Assembly (NCBI RefSeq): GCF_027942865.1
Contig: NC_134515.1
Coordinates: forward strand, 9,849,339-9,913,338
Length of the DNA: 64,000 bases
DNA from: Odontesthes bonariensis
Lineage: Eukaryota; Chordata; Actinopteri; Atheriniformes; Atherinopsidae
Direction of reading: 5' to 3'
Shown here: positions 33,636 through 45,130 of the stretch, one piece after another
Layout of the letters: the number at the start of each line of letters is the position of its first letter
Position numbering within the stretch: position 1 is the first letter of the stretch
The notes under the pieces: generated by a model
What the model saw: the letters and a program-made list of their open reading frames with translations, nothing else
Database searches by the model: none
Told to the model about the DNA's origin: nothing
Translations under genes and position numbers: made by a program

Positions 33636-34052
33636 ATTGGACAAAAATCAAAGCCTTACCAAGTAAATTTGTCTCATTTCTAGTCAAAATATCTCATTAC
33701 ACTTAATATAAGACACAACTGCCTAACAAGTACTATTTCAGCCAGATATAGGGACTTGTTTGAAGACAATACATCTGGAATATCTTGTTAAATGAAAAAG
33801 TCTTGAAAACAAATTGTCTTGAGTCACATATCATATGAAACAAGCAATTTTTTTGACATTTGAAGAGGTTTTTAAGCTAATTTCATGATCACTTTTATGA
33901 GAAAAGTCCTAAATATCACATCTTATTTCAAGAAATCTTGACAAGCCGATTTTCACTAGTTCCATTGGCAGATTTATTTGCTTATTTCAAGCGAAAACGT
34001 CTCGTATTTGTTGTGTTTCTTACTTATTTTTGGAGGGGTATTTTTTCCAGTG
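33636..34052 (-). mobile_element. MITE with CACTGGAAAAAA-type termini, copy 1
   Basis: About 415 bp that is the inverse complement of 51947-52360 with roughly 90% similarity by eye (for example ccgattttcactagttccat here against its complement there). The right end reads ttttttccagtg; the left end (attggacaaaaatcaaag) is decayed. No coding capacity. Confidence 0.85.
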
Positions 34053-34363
34053 TGTGCTCACTGCTGCTGATTCTGGATCTCTTATTCTGTGAAGATGAGA
34101 GTGAAAATGTCAACGTTTACATTTACAGTATGTGCGTGTTTTCATGCAGACACTGATGGCGTTAGAATAAAAGGACGGAGAGGGGAATTGACTTGTGCTG
34201 GAACAGTTGGATTTCTGACCACTGTCGTGTCTCCATAAACAGATCCACATGTTTCTGCTCCATGCCCGATGATGGCTTCATTTATGGGAGCCCATCTCCG
34301 TCCTCCATCCTGTCGTCAGAACTTGTGGAAAGCTGGCTTTCTTGTCGCTTACAGTGCATCTAA

Positions 34364-34435
34364 TCAGGCCTGATTAGGATGCGTGGCAGCCAGAGACATG
34401 TAGGGGTTGTGGCTGCCGTGGAAAAGCCTTTCCTG
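34364..34435 (-). other. Isolated exon-like segment, unidentified
   Basis: On the minus strand an acceptor (ctcgtctcag) is followed by an open frame ERLFHGSHNPYMSLAATHP ending in a stop 22 codons on. The codon pattern looks protein-like, but I recognise no family and find no partner exon. It may be chance or a relic. Confidence 0.2.
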
Positions 34436-34921
34436 AGACGAGCAGAGACGAGAGAGACAGACGGGACGAGTCACGATCTGGCGTTTCATAAGATAGTTAA
34501 AAATCACTCCAATGGCTTTAAATAACAGACCACCATGCAACAACTGCAATCAACCTGACTGCGGTTGTAGCAACCACACTGTAATCCAAATAAACAAACA
34601 ATGGCATAATGAAAGAAGTGTCCCTCTCTGTGGTGGGAAATCATTTCACCTCATTCATCTGTTCCTCTATTGTCTATTCCTGTCCGCTTTTTGTTTGTTT
34701 CACAGCATCCTCGTGTTAAAAGCTGCAGGGGAAAATGACCGAAACAGTTACAACTTCGAACCTTTTGCAGTTTTTCAGCACAAAGAGGAAATGCAGTATT
34801 ATGGTGCAGACATGTTTATTCTCTTTGAGAAAAACAGTTTAGGTGAAGGAAGAGGGGCAAACTATTCAAATAAAGACACTTAAAAAGGTGCATACATGCA
34901 GGTTTTTTAGCTGTTAAAAGT

Positions 34922-35094
34922 CCAGTTCAAGTCTTTCCCACTGCCAGCTGTAGCGTATGTAGTTGAAGGAATTTCCAGGTCTGCCCTGCTGTAACGCCTG
35001 TGTGATGTAAATGAAGTCATCGTCTTCTCCAGTGTGTGAGGGTCAACCTCCGCATGCTCCTGCATCTCTATCAGAAAAACAGCCTGCCAGGCGA
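34922..35094 (-). pseudogene. Coding-like minus-strand segment with an apparent frame break
   Basis: After a good acceptor (tctttctcgcctggcag, minus strand, ending near 35085) one frame reads [16 protein letters not shown]. At a CACACAC run a second frame takes over with [15 protein letters not shown] and [16 protein letters not shown] before a stop at about 34922. Together they look like one terminal exon broken by a small indel. I cannot assign a family, and upstream sequence is a tetranucleotide array and a LINE. An artefact of chance frames is possible. Confidence 0.25.
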
Positions 35095-35119
35095 GAAAGA
35101 TGAGCAGCCATCTGTCCTT

Positions 35120-35167
35120 CCATCCGTCCATCCATCCATCCATCCACCCGTCCACCCATCCATCCAT

Positions 35168-35203
<36 letters not shown>

Positions 35204-35255
35204 CCATCCATCCATCCATCAGTCCACCCATCCATCCATCAGTCCACCCATCAGT

Positions 35256-35291
<36 letters not shown>

Positions 35292-36139
35292 CAGTCCACC
35301 CATCCATCCACCCATCCATCAGTCCACCCATCCATCCACCCATCCATCCATCCATCAATCAGTCCACCCATCCATCCACCCATCCATCCATCCATCAGTC
35401 CACCCATCCGTCCATCCATCCGTCCATCCGTCCATCCATCCATCCATCCACCCGTCCATCCATCCATCCGTCCATCCATCAGCCCACCCATCCGTCCATC
35501 CATCCGTCCATCCATCAGTCCACCCATCCGTCCATCCATCCATCCGTCCATCCATCAGCCCACCCATCCGTCCATCCATCCGTCCATCCATCAGTCCACC
35601 CATCCGTCCATCCATCAGCCCACCCATCCGTCCATCCATCCGTCCATCCATCAGTCCACCCATCAGTCCACCCATCCGTCCATCCATCCGTCCATCCATC
35701 CATCCGTCCATCCATCAGTCCACCCATCAGTCCACCCATCCGTCCACCCATCCGTCCATCCATCCATCCATCAGTCCACCCATCCGTCCATCCATCAGTC
35801 CACCCATCCATCCGTCCATCCATCCATCCATTCATCCATCCGTCCATCCGTCCATCCGTCCATCCATCCATCCGTCCATCCATCAGTCCACCCATCAGTC
35901 CACCCATCCGTCCACCCATCCGTCCATCCATCCATCCATCAGTCCACCCATCCGTCCATCCATCAGTCCACCCATCCATCCGTCCATCCATCCATCCATC
36001 CATCCATCCATCAGTCCACCCATCCATCCATCCATCCATCCACCCATCAGTCCACCCATCCGTCCATCCACCCACCCATCCATCCGTCCATCCATCCATC
36101 CATCCATCCATCCATCCATCCATCCATCCATCCATCCAT
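35120..36139. repeat. (CATC)n tetranucleotide array, about 1 kb, with CGTC and CAGTC-CACC variants
   Basis: About 250 tetranucleotide units, mainly catc/ccat with interspersed cgtc, cacc and agtc variants arranged in recurring longer patterns. Long open frames on both strands (HPSIHPSV and MDGWMDGW repeats, up to 411 codons) are consequences of the repeat and are not genes. It abuts the 3' end of the LINE at 36140-36680. Confidence 0.97.
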
Positions 36140-36680
36140 TATCTTCTGCTTATCTGCGGTTGGGTTGCGAAGGCAACAGGTCCAAGAGGGAAACCCTGAC
36201 ATCCCTCTCCTTGGCGATGCTTTCCAGCTCAATCCCGGGGCGTTCCCGGGCCAGGCGGGCCATGTAATCCTTCCTGCATGCTATGGGTCCACCCCGGGGC
36301 CCCCTCCCAGTTGGACATGCGTGAAAAACCTCTAAAGGGAGGTGACCAGGGGGTCTCCTGACTGACTCCTTTCAATGTGGAGGAGCCCCAGCTGTACGCT
36401 GAGCTCCCTCTAGATGGTGGCGCTCCTCACCACGTCTCTAAGGCTGAGCCCCCCCGGAAGGAAACTCATTCCAGCCGCTTGTATCCACGACCTCATTCTT
36501 TCAGTCATGACCCAGATCTGTGACCATAGGTGAGGGTTGGAACAGAGATGGAGCTCATTCTTCCGGCTCAGCTCACTCTACGGACAGGAGCAGCGCCCTC
36601 ATTACTGCTGATGAGTCCGTTTGTCCATCTCTCGCTCCGACCTGCCAGAGACTTAAGCTCCTGGTGTTAGAAGAGCAGCT
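36140..36680 (-). mobile_element. LINE 3' fragment whose tail merges into the (ATGG)n array
   Basis: Read on the minus strand it carries MTERMRSWIQAAGMSFL, SLRDVVRSA and LLHIERSQ, then sequence matching the R-P-R-G-R-P-x-x-R-W-x-D-Y-type C-terminal region of a common fish non-LTR retrotransposon, with several stops and frameshifts. The plus strand shows the familiar gtgaccataggtgagggttg segment. The element ends (minus) at gataagcagaagataatgg and continues into ATGG repeats. Clade assignment (Rex/RTE-like) is uncertain. Confidence 0.75.
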
Positions 36681-36969
36681 AAATATCCAACTGTGTCTCA
36701 GGCAAATTTAGGAAAACATCACAAAATGAAATCTTGGTAGGATTTTTTTAAAAGTACAAGTTTATGTGGATATTATATAAATTATGTGCAGAATTGTTTA
36801 ATTTTAACAAAGATATTCCCTTTTATTATCTATTATATTAGTTTTTATTTAACATCCATGTTTTAATTCATTTCTTTGTAAATCACTGTTTTCATTTGTG
36901 CTTGATTATTGATTATTTTACACTTAATTCTAACCCTCTCTGTACCTTAGCTTGAACAGACCTGTTCGC

Positions 36970-37275
36970 AGTGTTACTGGAACAAACTCCCAGAAAGCCT
37001 CAGATCAACTGAAACTCAGTGTATTTAAGTCCAGGTGGAAGACGCACCTATTTTCAGCTGCGTTTGAATAAAGCTCCAAATCTGAAGCTTGAGTTTCACA
37101 ACTTAATCCCATTTTAACTTCTAATTTTATCTGATTCTATCTATTGTTCTTATTCCTTTCTTTTTTGTTTAAAATTTAAATCGTGCTTTTTATTTGTACT
37201 GTTTTAATGTCTCTGTAAAGCACTTTGAATCACCTTGTTGTTGAATTGTGCTGTACAGATAAACTCTAATCTCTA
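36970..37275 (+). mobile_element. L2/Maui-like LINE 3' fragment
   Basis: ctggaacaaactcccagaaa, gtccaggtggaagacgcacc and the 3' UTR down to gattaaactctaat-like sequence follow 10455-10730 closely, including aagctccaaatctgaagctt. It is a shorter 5' truncation of the same subfamily, without an open frame. Confidence 0.9.
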
Positions 37276-37279
37276 ATTC

Positions 37280-40200
37280 AGTGACACAACCCAATATAAC
37301 AACAAAAGATTGCATGGCCATGAAATCTACATCTCTATGTGACACCCAGCACCACTTTCTAAGTATAATTTATAAGTGGAAGTGTTCTTGGGGACGCCAG
37401 ACAAATAGATTTGCACCATGTAGTTTATGAGAGATGATTGTGTTTCATGGTAATTTCTTTTGTGAGTCCCACCTGCAGGCGTGAAAGTAACCTCCCACTG
37501 AAATACATCCCTTTGAACGCTGTGCGTTGTGTCACAAAAACATGCAAAGTTTGTTTACATCTGCAAAGATAAAGTGATTTTCACGTCTGTTCAATAACTT
37601 ATTGGGACATTTTGAAGTCTGAGAGCGAACAGCTGAAGCTAAGTTTGGTGATTAAGCTTCCGAAAGTAAACAGTCATGAGAGTTAACTAAAAGTATAAAT
37701 GATGAAGGGACAGTTTGGTGATTTAGTTTGTTATTTGATATAATCAGGAACAGCTCATCTGCTCCACCCGTTTTCACACATCAGCAGGTGGAGATATTCT
37801 GGACAATCTGCAAACGCTTTGGACCGACTTTTTCTTGGAGTTGCTGTTTCCTCGTGTAGATTTTCTGTTGCAGTTTTGCTATCAGAGCATGAAATACGAG
37901 GCAGGGCAACAGCATCTAAAACATGCAGGAAAACAGTGTTCCAACCCGCTGAGAATGGAGGATGAAGCTCCCAGATGGGTTCAGGAGAAAATGATGTGAC
38001 ACGCAAACTGTTATCAGCGAGCACGATCGCTTGCTGGTTGGAAATGCTCTTCAACATTTTCTGCCATGTTCCCAAACTGTCTCATCAGACCATCTTCTGG
38101 ACATTTTACAAGGGGGCAAAGTTGGCATAAATGTTGGGAATGTTCACGTTTTCACTTTGGAAATTCTCCAGAACATTTTTGGACTGTAATTCAGGTAGAA
38201 ACGGCTTTGGAGAGTAAAAGTAAAAACAGCCGGAACTCCAAGTTAGCTTTGACCCCTTGTGACCTGATTTCACACAAAAAAAGCCTTTTTACCTTTAAAG
38301 CTTGATCCCACACCAGCTTCCCGGCAATATTTTCAAGACAAACAATTGTGTATTTTTAAGAAATATTGATAAGAATGAGGGCAAAGTAAATAATTTACAG
38401 TGAAAGCAGAGGGATTAACCCTATTTCTAGTTCCTTCAGAGGCTGAGAAATAAAAGCAGTAAAGCTTTTATTTCACTTTTAAGTTTTCCAGATAAATCCT
38501 CAGCTTTTAGAGGCCTTTCTTCAACAAAGGGTTGGGTCATACGGGTTCATTTAAATGATTTTATCAGCTGTTAGCTGTAAATGAACACACATGTGAAGGC
38601 CGAGCTATCAAATTAAAAATGTCTGTATTAACTCACCTTTATTTCAGTAAACAGAAAGATCCCAAAAAAACTCCTGTAAGCTCTGGACCGAAATAATGGT
38701 TAAAATCAATTCAATACTCCTCAAAAACTCAGTTTAAGAGTCTGAAAAGTCTATAAAAGCCTAAATATCGAATGTAGAGTTTTTAGTTACTAAGTAGGTT
38801 TATTTAAGATGAAAATGATCAGCCAGAAAATATGTGGAAAACTTGTTTACCTGCGACTTCTCCTCCGGTTTTCTGTCCAGCCTTACAGATGCACGTCCGT
38901 TTCTCTCAGCCTGCACTCATTTTGTTAAAACAGGTTTATCGCTTTGCTAACATGTGATCAAAAACAATCCCAGATCATTTGTGACACTATTTATAAAACT
39001 GTGAAGGTTGCAGATACACAGAAAAAACTAAAAACGGACTTAATGAACCAAAGGCTGACTTATTGGGTGTAGTTTTCCATCAAATTACATCAGTTTTTGT
39101 TGTTAACTTTGATGTGATCTTACAAGTCAAAATATGCTTCCATTTTTATCTTTTGATATTCTAAAAATGTTTGATTCCAAAAGAATAAACAGTCTCATTG
39201 GTTAAGAGAATTCTTATTTGTTTGCCTTTATGAGCAGTTCAGATTGTAAGAAAGCAAATATTCCATTCAAATGAATTAATTAGTCACATGTTGATAAAGA
39301 TGAACTTTTTATTAATAATAATTGTGAAAGCTCTTTTTCTTATTTCACAGTCAGTTTAAGAAACGTGGCTGAATCCTGTTTAATTGGTTTAACTTCCTGA
39401 AAATGAAAATAAATTGAAATAGTTTGAACATTTTAACTTTACTGCATTATTTAATCTGAACTTTCAGGGTTGCACATTTCCCCCTTAAGATTTATTCAGT
39501 TGCATTAATAATGAGAAAACAACCCTTCTAACCTTTACTTTTCATCAATAGGTTCTCAGTTTTGATTGATTTTGTCCACAGACTGCCTGTTTAAACATTC
39601 TTGTGTCATTAAAATTATCTCCAAGTCGCAGACCCCCCCTCACTTGGAAATTAAATAACATCTGTCACTTCTGCGGTTCAAAATAAATGTTGCTCGACTT
39701 TCTTACGGCAAAAAAAAAATCGTCATCCCTGAAGGATCTTGCAGCTCTGGACTGAATAAAGTTGGTCTTCGACCTCATCTTCTTCCCGTTGTTCCGCATT
39801 TTAAACGCGCAGCAGCGACTTCAGGTAAACAAAAACAAACAAACAAAAGAAAAAAAAACACGAGTGGAAGGATGAAAACAATCTGCGGCTTTTCCGTCCG
39901 TCATGCCCACTTTTTGCGCCAACTTCTCAGACACAAACCAAAGCAGAAAGCTCTGCTTTCTCTCTCCGGCTCACCAACAGGTAAACCTATTGTCGTTTTG
40001 CCCCCCCCCCCAAAGTGAACAACAGGCACGTTCTGCCCCCCCTCCTCTCTGTATTGGACATGCCGAAAGACTTTTTTTTTTTTGTTGCATTCGGGTTCGG
40101 TCGGAAATGTCGCAATTAAGAGGAAGCAACTGATTGCTGGAAAACGCGAGCACGCACGTGGGGAGATTTGTGCACGCTGCTGTTGTTTTTACGCCTTTAA

Positions 40201-41190
40201 AGGTTGGCCAGCAGATCGGCGGCGAACTTTGGAAGTTCTGCGTGAACACAGCTAAATTAAAACAACCGGCTCAGACTCTGTTCCAGTCCGGCAAATTGGG
40301 CTTCTGAACATTTCTGAAATTAAAAAAAAACATGAAAATGAAAATATTTATGGAATAGTTTTCATTAGTGCAGTGCTTTCAGCTAGACAGACAAATTTGT
40401 TCTTTTGTTTTTTAGTATAGCCTACCATGAGCAGTACTCGAAGGCAGCCCCCCCCAGCTCTGTCTCTGCACAAACATTTTCACCCTGCGGGCAAGGCGGA
40501 GGGGCTGAGGAGAGGTGCGGGGGGCAGTTAGGGTGATGAGGAAACGAGTTGATGTGCCCTGGAAGTAATCCTTTCACCCCCCCCCCCCCCCCCCCCCAGA
40601 AAACACAGAAGGTGGGAGAGAAAACTGAGACCACCAACTCCACCGGTCGCCCTACAACACGTGACGCTCCTCTGCTTCCCGCATGGTGCCCCTTGTTGAC
40701 ATTTTTATCCTTCAACAATTTCAATTCTCCTAATTTCGGGAAGATTATTTGATTGATTTATTGTTTTATTTATTGTTTGCGCAAAAATGTAGCCTATCCA
40801 GCGGAAGAAAAACGAATTATTCAACTAATTTACAGTTATAAACAATCATTTTCTGTTCTTAGAATATTCTGTTGGGCTCAAATCAGCGAGGCTCTCTTCT
40901 ACATTAAACATATAAATGTGTTGTTTATGAGACTGAACATTTTTTACCCTGTTTAGGAGGAAAGCAGATGGCAACAGAAATGAGATAAGACTTTAAATGT
41001 GACTCATAAGAAGGAAAAACAACAACCGAACTACTTAATTAAGCCTCAGATATATTAGCATTGCCATTTGTTATAATTATAGAAGATAATAAAGGCTGTT
41101 AAACGTGCATGAAATAACGGTTGTTTAAATATTAGATGTTAAAGTTAAAATGGCTCCATTCCAACTGCAATACATGTGGTGATGGTTGAA
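37280..41190. other. Non-genic stretch left of the CpG-rich block
   Basis: Mostly AT-rich with no recognisable coding exons. A donor-like cttcag|gtaaac sits at about 39822 in a short GC-richer patch (39740-40250). Homopolymers include a 21-bp C run at 40577-40597. A 106-codon minus frame at 37755-38075 has no homology I can name. Confidence 0.4.
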
Positions 41191-41342
41191 TGAATATGCT
41201 GAAAAATGTGCTTTTTCCCCTCTGAGAGATGAACGAGGAGGATATCGGAGCCGCGCGCAGGTGTATGAACTGGGTCACGACTTCAGACTGGGAGTATACT
41301 GGCTGCAGGCTGCTGAAAACCCAGTTTGCTGTCGGTGGTTAC

Positions 41343-41375
<33 letters not shown>

Positions 41376-42430
41376 GTGAAAGTGGCCTGACGTCACACTC
41401 CCACAATGCTTACCGCCCCATAACTCTGCTGCAGCCTGAGGAGAGCCAGACACACTCTCAGGCCTCGAATATAGAAAAATTATTGGAAAAAAATCGGAAA
41501 AAACAATCAAACAACAGATCGCGGGGGGAAAGGAGCGCGTGGCGTGGGTTCTGCCACGGCGGGATTCTGGTCCGGTCTGGGATGGAAGGTTACCGGGACT
41601 CCATGTGAATTTGACTAATGCGGTGCTGGAAAGTTTTCGGTGGGTAAACTGCTCGTTTTTTTTTTTCTTTCCTCTGTAAGAGCTCATAATGTTGGCTGCA
41701 CGTCCCCGCGTGTGCATGTGTGGCTTCTGAAGCGACTTTACGGGCTTTGTGCGGGTTGCCAGCTCCTGCTGAGTGACACATCGACGTGCGGGACTCTTGA
41801 ATTGTTGTGAACGCGTTGTTACCACCGCGCGATCCCGACTTTGCTTAGCCCAGTTTTTTTTTTTTTTTTTTTTTTTGCTCACTTTTTTTTTGTTTTGTGG
41901 CAGCTTGGAAGGAGCCTGGCTATTTAATCTGAAATCACACGATCGCCTCCTCTTGCCCTTCTCCGATCTTGACCGATAAACATGTTGCAGATGCGAACGC
42001 GTGAAGTTCTTCCACACGGTGCACTTTGTCCGGCGGCCCCTCGCTGTTGACGTTTGATGTTCTTTGCAAGTTTTCGGTGAGCTGTGAGCAGTTTGCGAAT
42101 ATTTATCATGTGTGGCATGCCGCTGCAGAGGAGCAGCAGATAGACGGGAGCGTCCCGTGGTGTGTGTTTTCTGTGCCAGAGGAGACAACTTTCCCAAAAA
42201 GTGGCAGTTTGTGGAGGCAGTTTTCTGCGTGCATCAGGCATTCTTTTAAATTAGGAGTTTTTGGGGACTGATAATCAGTCGGCAACCCCCCCTTAAACCA
42301 CCTCCATGAGGCCAGTGTGACTGCCCGACCCGAGCCAACCGACTTGGTGATAGTTTAAGCCGCCGATCGGATGTTTTTGTGTCTGTTTTTGAGTGTTTAC
42401 TTTAGTTTGCGAGCTGGTAAATAACCAAGA
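41190..42430 (+). promoter_or_regulatory. CpG-rich promoter-like block, candidate start of an unseen gene
   Basis: CpG dinucleotides are clearly denser here than elsewhere (for example gcgcgtggcgtggg, accaccgcgcgatcccgac, gcgaacgcgtgaag). The block also has CCGG-containing and GC-box-like words, interrupted by a 29-bp A run at 41343-41371 and a T run near 41853. A donor-like gagctg|gtaaat lies at about 42417 on the plus strand. It may be the promoter and non-coding first exon of a plus-strand gene continuing right. Direction and identity are inference; the mammalian neighbour divergent from POFUT1 is PLAGL2. Confidence 0.35.
41343..41371. repeat. Poly(A) tract, 29 bp
   Basis: Uninterrupted A run inside the CpG-rich block. 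It helps create the spurious 304-codon minus frame across 41283-42197. Confidence 0.95.
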
Positions 42431-44955
42431 TCCTTCCAAAAAGAAAAAAAGCGGGGGGGAGGGTGGGGTGATTGGGTTCAGAATGTGTGGCTCAGTTTGT
42501 GCACTTGTTACTGATAGCCGTCCCTGCCGCAAGCTTTTTCTGCTGTCACTTGTGTGCAAATGAGCAAAGAAGCGACTTAAGGAGGCTGATGCTCTGCAGA
42601 ACACAATGTGAAGCTGTGACATTTGCGCACTGGGCCGTTTCTGCACGCTGTTCCTCCTCCTGTCCTGTTCGGCTTGCTGCTGCAGCCATGTTCTGTAGTT
42701 CATTACGAGATTGCTGTAGTTTGTTTGTCCCGTTGAGCCAAAATCATGAACTGGGTTTGAACTTTGGGCTATTTAAGGTGTTTTCATGACATCAGCTTTA
42801 GGCAGACATCCTGTGATTGTAAAGGAGAATGCACATCTCCACTGAGAGGGATGCAGCTAGTTATTAGATTGGTATTCAGTGAGGTTGGCATTTATCCTCT
42901 CACTTGATTAGATTGATTAGAGGAGTAACTAATATCAGATAACCTGAAAAGTGCCCAGAGTTTTTTTTTGTTGAGATTTTAAAACTATTCTAATTAAAAT
43001 AAATAGTTGCAGATTGAGTTTTTCTTCCCGTTGAATTTGGTCTGTCATTTAATTTATATAGTACAGAAAATTGCCCTGACAAATGCAGTGTAACTCGATT
43101 TAGCTGAGTTATCCTAATGATTTGTGTGGAAAAAAAGATGCAATCAGTCATCTTACGCCAGTGTTGTAGTTTCCGTACACACATGGTTGTGATCACATGG
43201 TGGCTCCTGTGTACCCGCTGATTTGTTTAATTCGCAGAGCAGAGTGGAAGCCGGGAATATCTCCGTCTGCAGAGGCCAATCTGCGTTTGAGGAAGACACC
43301 AACATGTCCACAAGAGAGTAGCCTATAATTGGAGCCTTTAGTGGTAAACTACAGGCAGTTGTGACACAGCGTCACCACTTTTTAAAACAAACACATGAAT
43401 ATACACAGTGCTGAGAGAGCGGATTTCAGATCCGTGCAGTTTAGGTGGTTTTCCCTCCTCGCTCCTGCACGTCGGAGTCGAGCATGTACCACCAAGGCCT
43501 CCAGCTACATAATAAGGAAATGGAAGTGGGTCTGTCACGAGACAATGCTTTTGTTTCTGCCGGTTGCCGTGCAAGTTGAGACCTATGTGTCGATGTTTCT
43601 CTTCACGATAACCTCCCAGATGGCGATGGACCTGCCCTGCAGCCCTTTGCAGATTTCATTTCTCAAACATCGGACCGTCTGAGGTAGGAGTTGTTATGGT
43701 GGTTTTAGATGCAGCGACAGATGGATGTAGCTCTGCATTAATAGTTAAGATGACTTTGTTGACTGATGTGGAGGGAAAAAAAACAAAACATTTACAAACT
43801 TCTTTTTTTTTTTTTCCTGCATGCTTTAGGCATTACGTAAACATTCCTCCTGCTCCAAAACATTTTCTAAGCAGTCATAAACTCCTGATGATTCGTGTTA
43901 TTCTGGTGCCCGAGCATTCCTCGCCGCTCCGCTCTCCAAAAAAATTCTCTTCCCTGGTCCACGGAGCCAGCTTCTTCTCATTAACTTCCATGCGTTGCCT
44001 TGCATTACTTCCATGCCCCTGTGGTCGGGAGTCAGCACGTTTTATGTTTGCCTTTGTGATTGAGCGAGCGTGCGCGTGCGTGACAGAGAAGTGTTTTGCA
44101 GTTGGAGGGAGGTCTTCTTGTAAAAATCTCCCACAATTCCTTGCACCTCTGCGGGCAGCGGTGGTGGTGGTGGTGGTGGCGGCAGCGGCGGCAGCAACAG
44201 CAGGCTGATTTCCATGAGAAAAGAGCATCAGTTGGGTTAATGGGAGGGACGGCTCTCCGAGGGGACAAATGGTAGTTAATAACCAGGGAAGAATCGGAAA
44301 AGCTCTGATCCCTTTCTTTGTACTTCTTCACCTTATAGAGGCAGGGATGGGATAGGGTTGGGGGTGCAGGGGAGGCAGGGTGAAGGAGCAGGGTACACCG
44401 AGTTCATGCTGTAATGGATGTTGTTCACTGAGGGGCTGCAAGAAGATTGTAGTATTTGTTATTTTCTCAGGGCTGCGGCAGGCTGGGAGCCTGAGAACGG
44501 CAACAGAATACGGGGCATCGCAGGAGCTGCTATTTGTGTGCATACGCATGGTTTGCGTATTTGTTCTTTTTGTGTACTCTCATGTACGCTGGGGTGTTTA
44601 CATGCATGCGTGTTGAGTGTCATGGGACAGGCAGGAGGCTGGATTTATTTGTTTGCAGTATGTGAGCTTTCACACAGTAGCTGCTGGTCTTTCGGGTCGC
44701 TCTGAGGATGGGTGGCAGCGTGACAGCTGGAAGGATGGAAAGATTAGCAGAGAAGTTATTAAGTTATACTGAGACGTGAAGGAAAAAGGAAGGGAATAAA
44801 GGCTACAAATGCAGCTCAGGTTGTAGGTCATATATTTAATGATCAGTGTACAGTTCTTACAGTAAATACCAAGCACTGAAAGCAGGTTTTGATGTCTCAT
44901 TTAACATTTCAGAAATCCAGTGAATTTCATTTTTAGAGACGCAAACACAATTCAA
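42431..44955. other. Non-coding stretch right of the CpG-rich block
   Basis: Moderately GC-rich to about 44700, with a (GGT)n/(GCA)n-like triplet patch at 44160-44200. Short frames occur on both strands, none with family resemblance. An acceptor-like ttaattcgcag at about 43237 precedes sequence that closes quickly in all frames. Confidence 0.4.
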
Positions 44956-44959
44956 ACAT

Positions 44960-45130
44960 GGCTCTGCTTAAAAAGTCATCAGTTTGATCCTCAATCCTCG
45001 TGTCGAGGTGTCCTTGAGCAAGTGTGTGATGAGAGAAAAAGTGCTGTACGAGTGTCTGTTTGAGAAAGAAACACATGTCAAGTGCTTTGTAGAACCGAGA
45101 AAAGAATAAAAATGCGTTATATATGATAAA
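44960..45130 (+). mobile_element. Degenerate fish SINE
   Basis: gtttgatcctcaatcctcg, gaggtgtccttgagcaagtg, then aagtgctttgtagaaccgag and aaaatgcgttatatatga follow the order seen in common fish SINEs (gttcgatccct ... gtgtccttgggcaagacact ... aaagcgctatataa). Old and partly deleted. Confidence 0.65.

Noticed and set aside
35036..36335. Open frames of 387 and 411 codons (HPSIHPSV repeats) and 206 codons on the opposite strand
   Set aside because: They are translations of the CATC tetranucleotide array. All frames on both strands stay open because the unit lacks stop codons.
37755..38075. A 106-codon minus-strand frame, considered as a retroelement remnant
   Set aside because: No motif of reverse transcriptase, integrase or transposase could be identified.
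41283..42197. A 304-codon minus-strand frame
   Set aside because: It reads through an A run (poly-F) and a T run (poly-K), has no recognisable domain, and overlaps plus-strand frames. GC-rich DNA simply lacks stops here.
43696..44208. A 170-codon plus-strand frame ending in poly-Val/Ala
   Set aside because: The end is a GGT/GCA triplet repeat, and the rest has no domain signature or codon bias.
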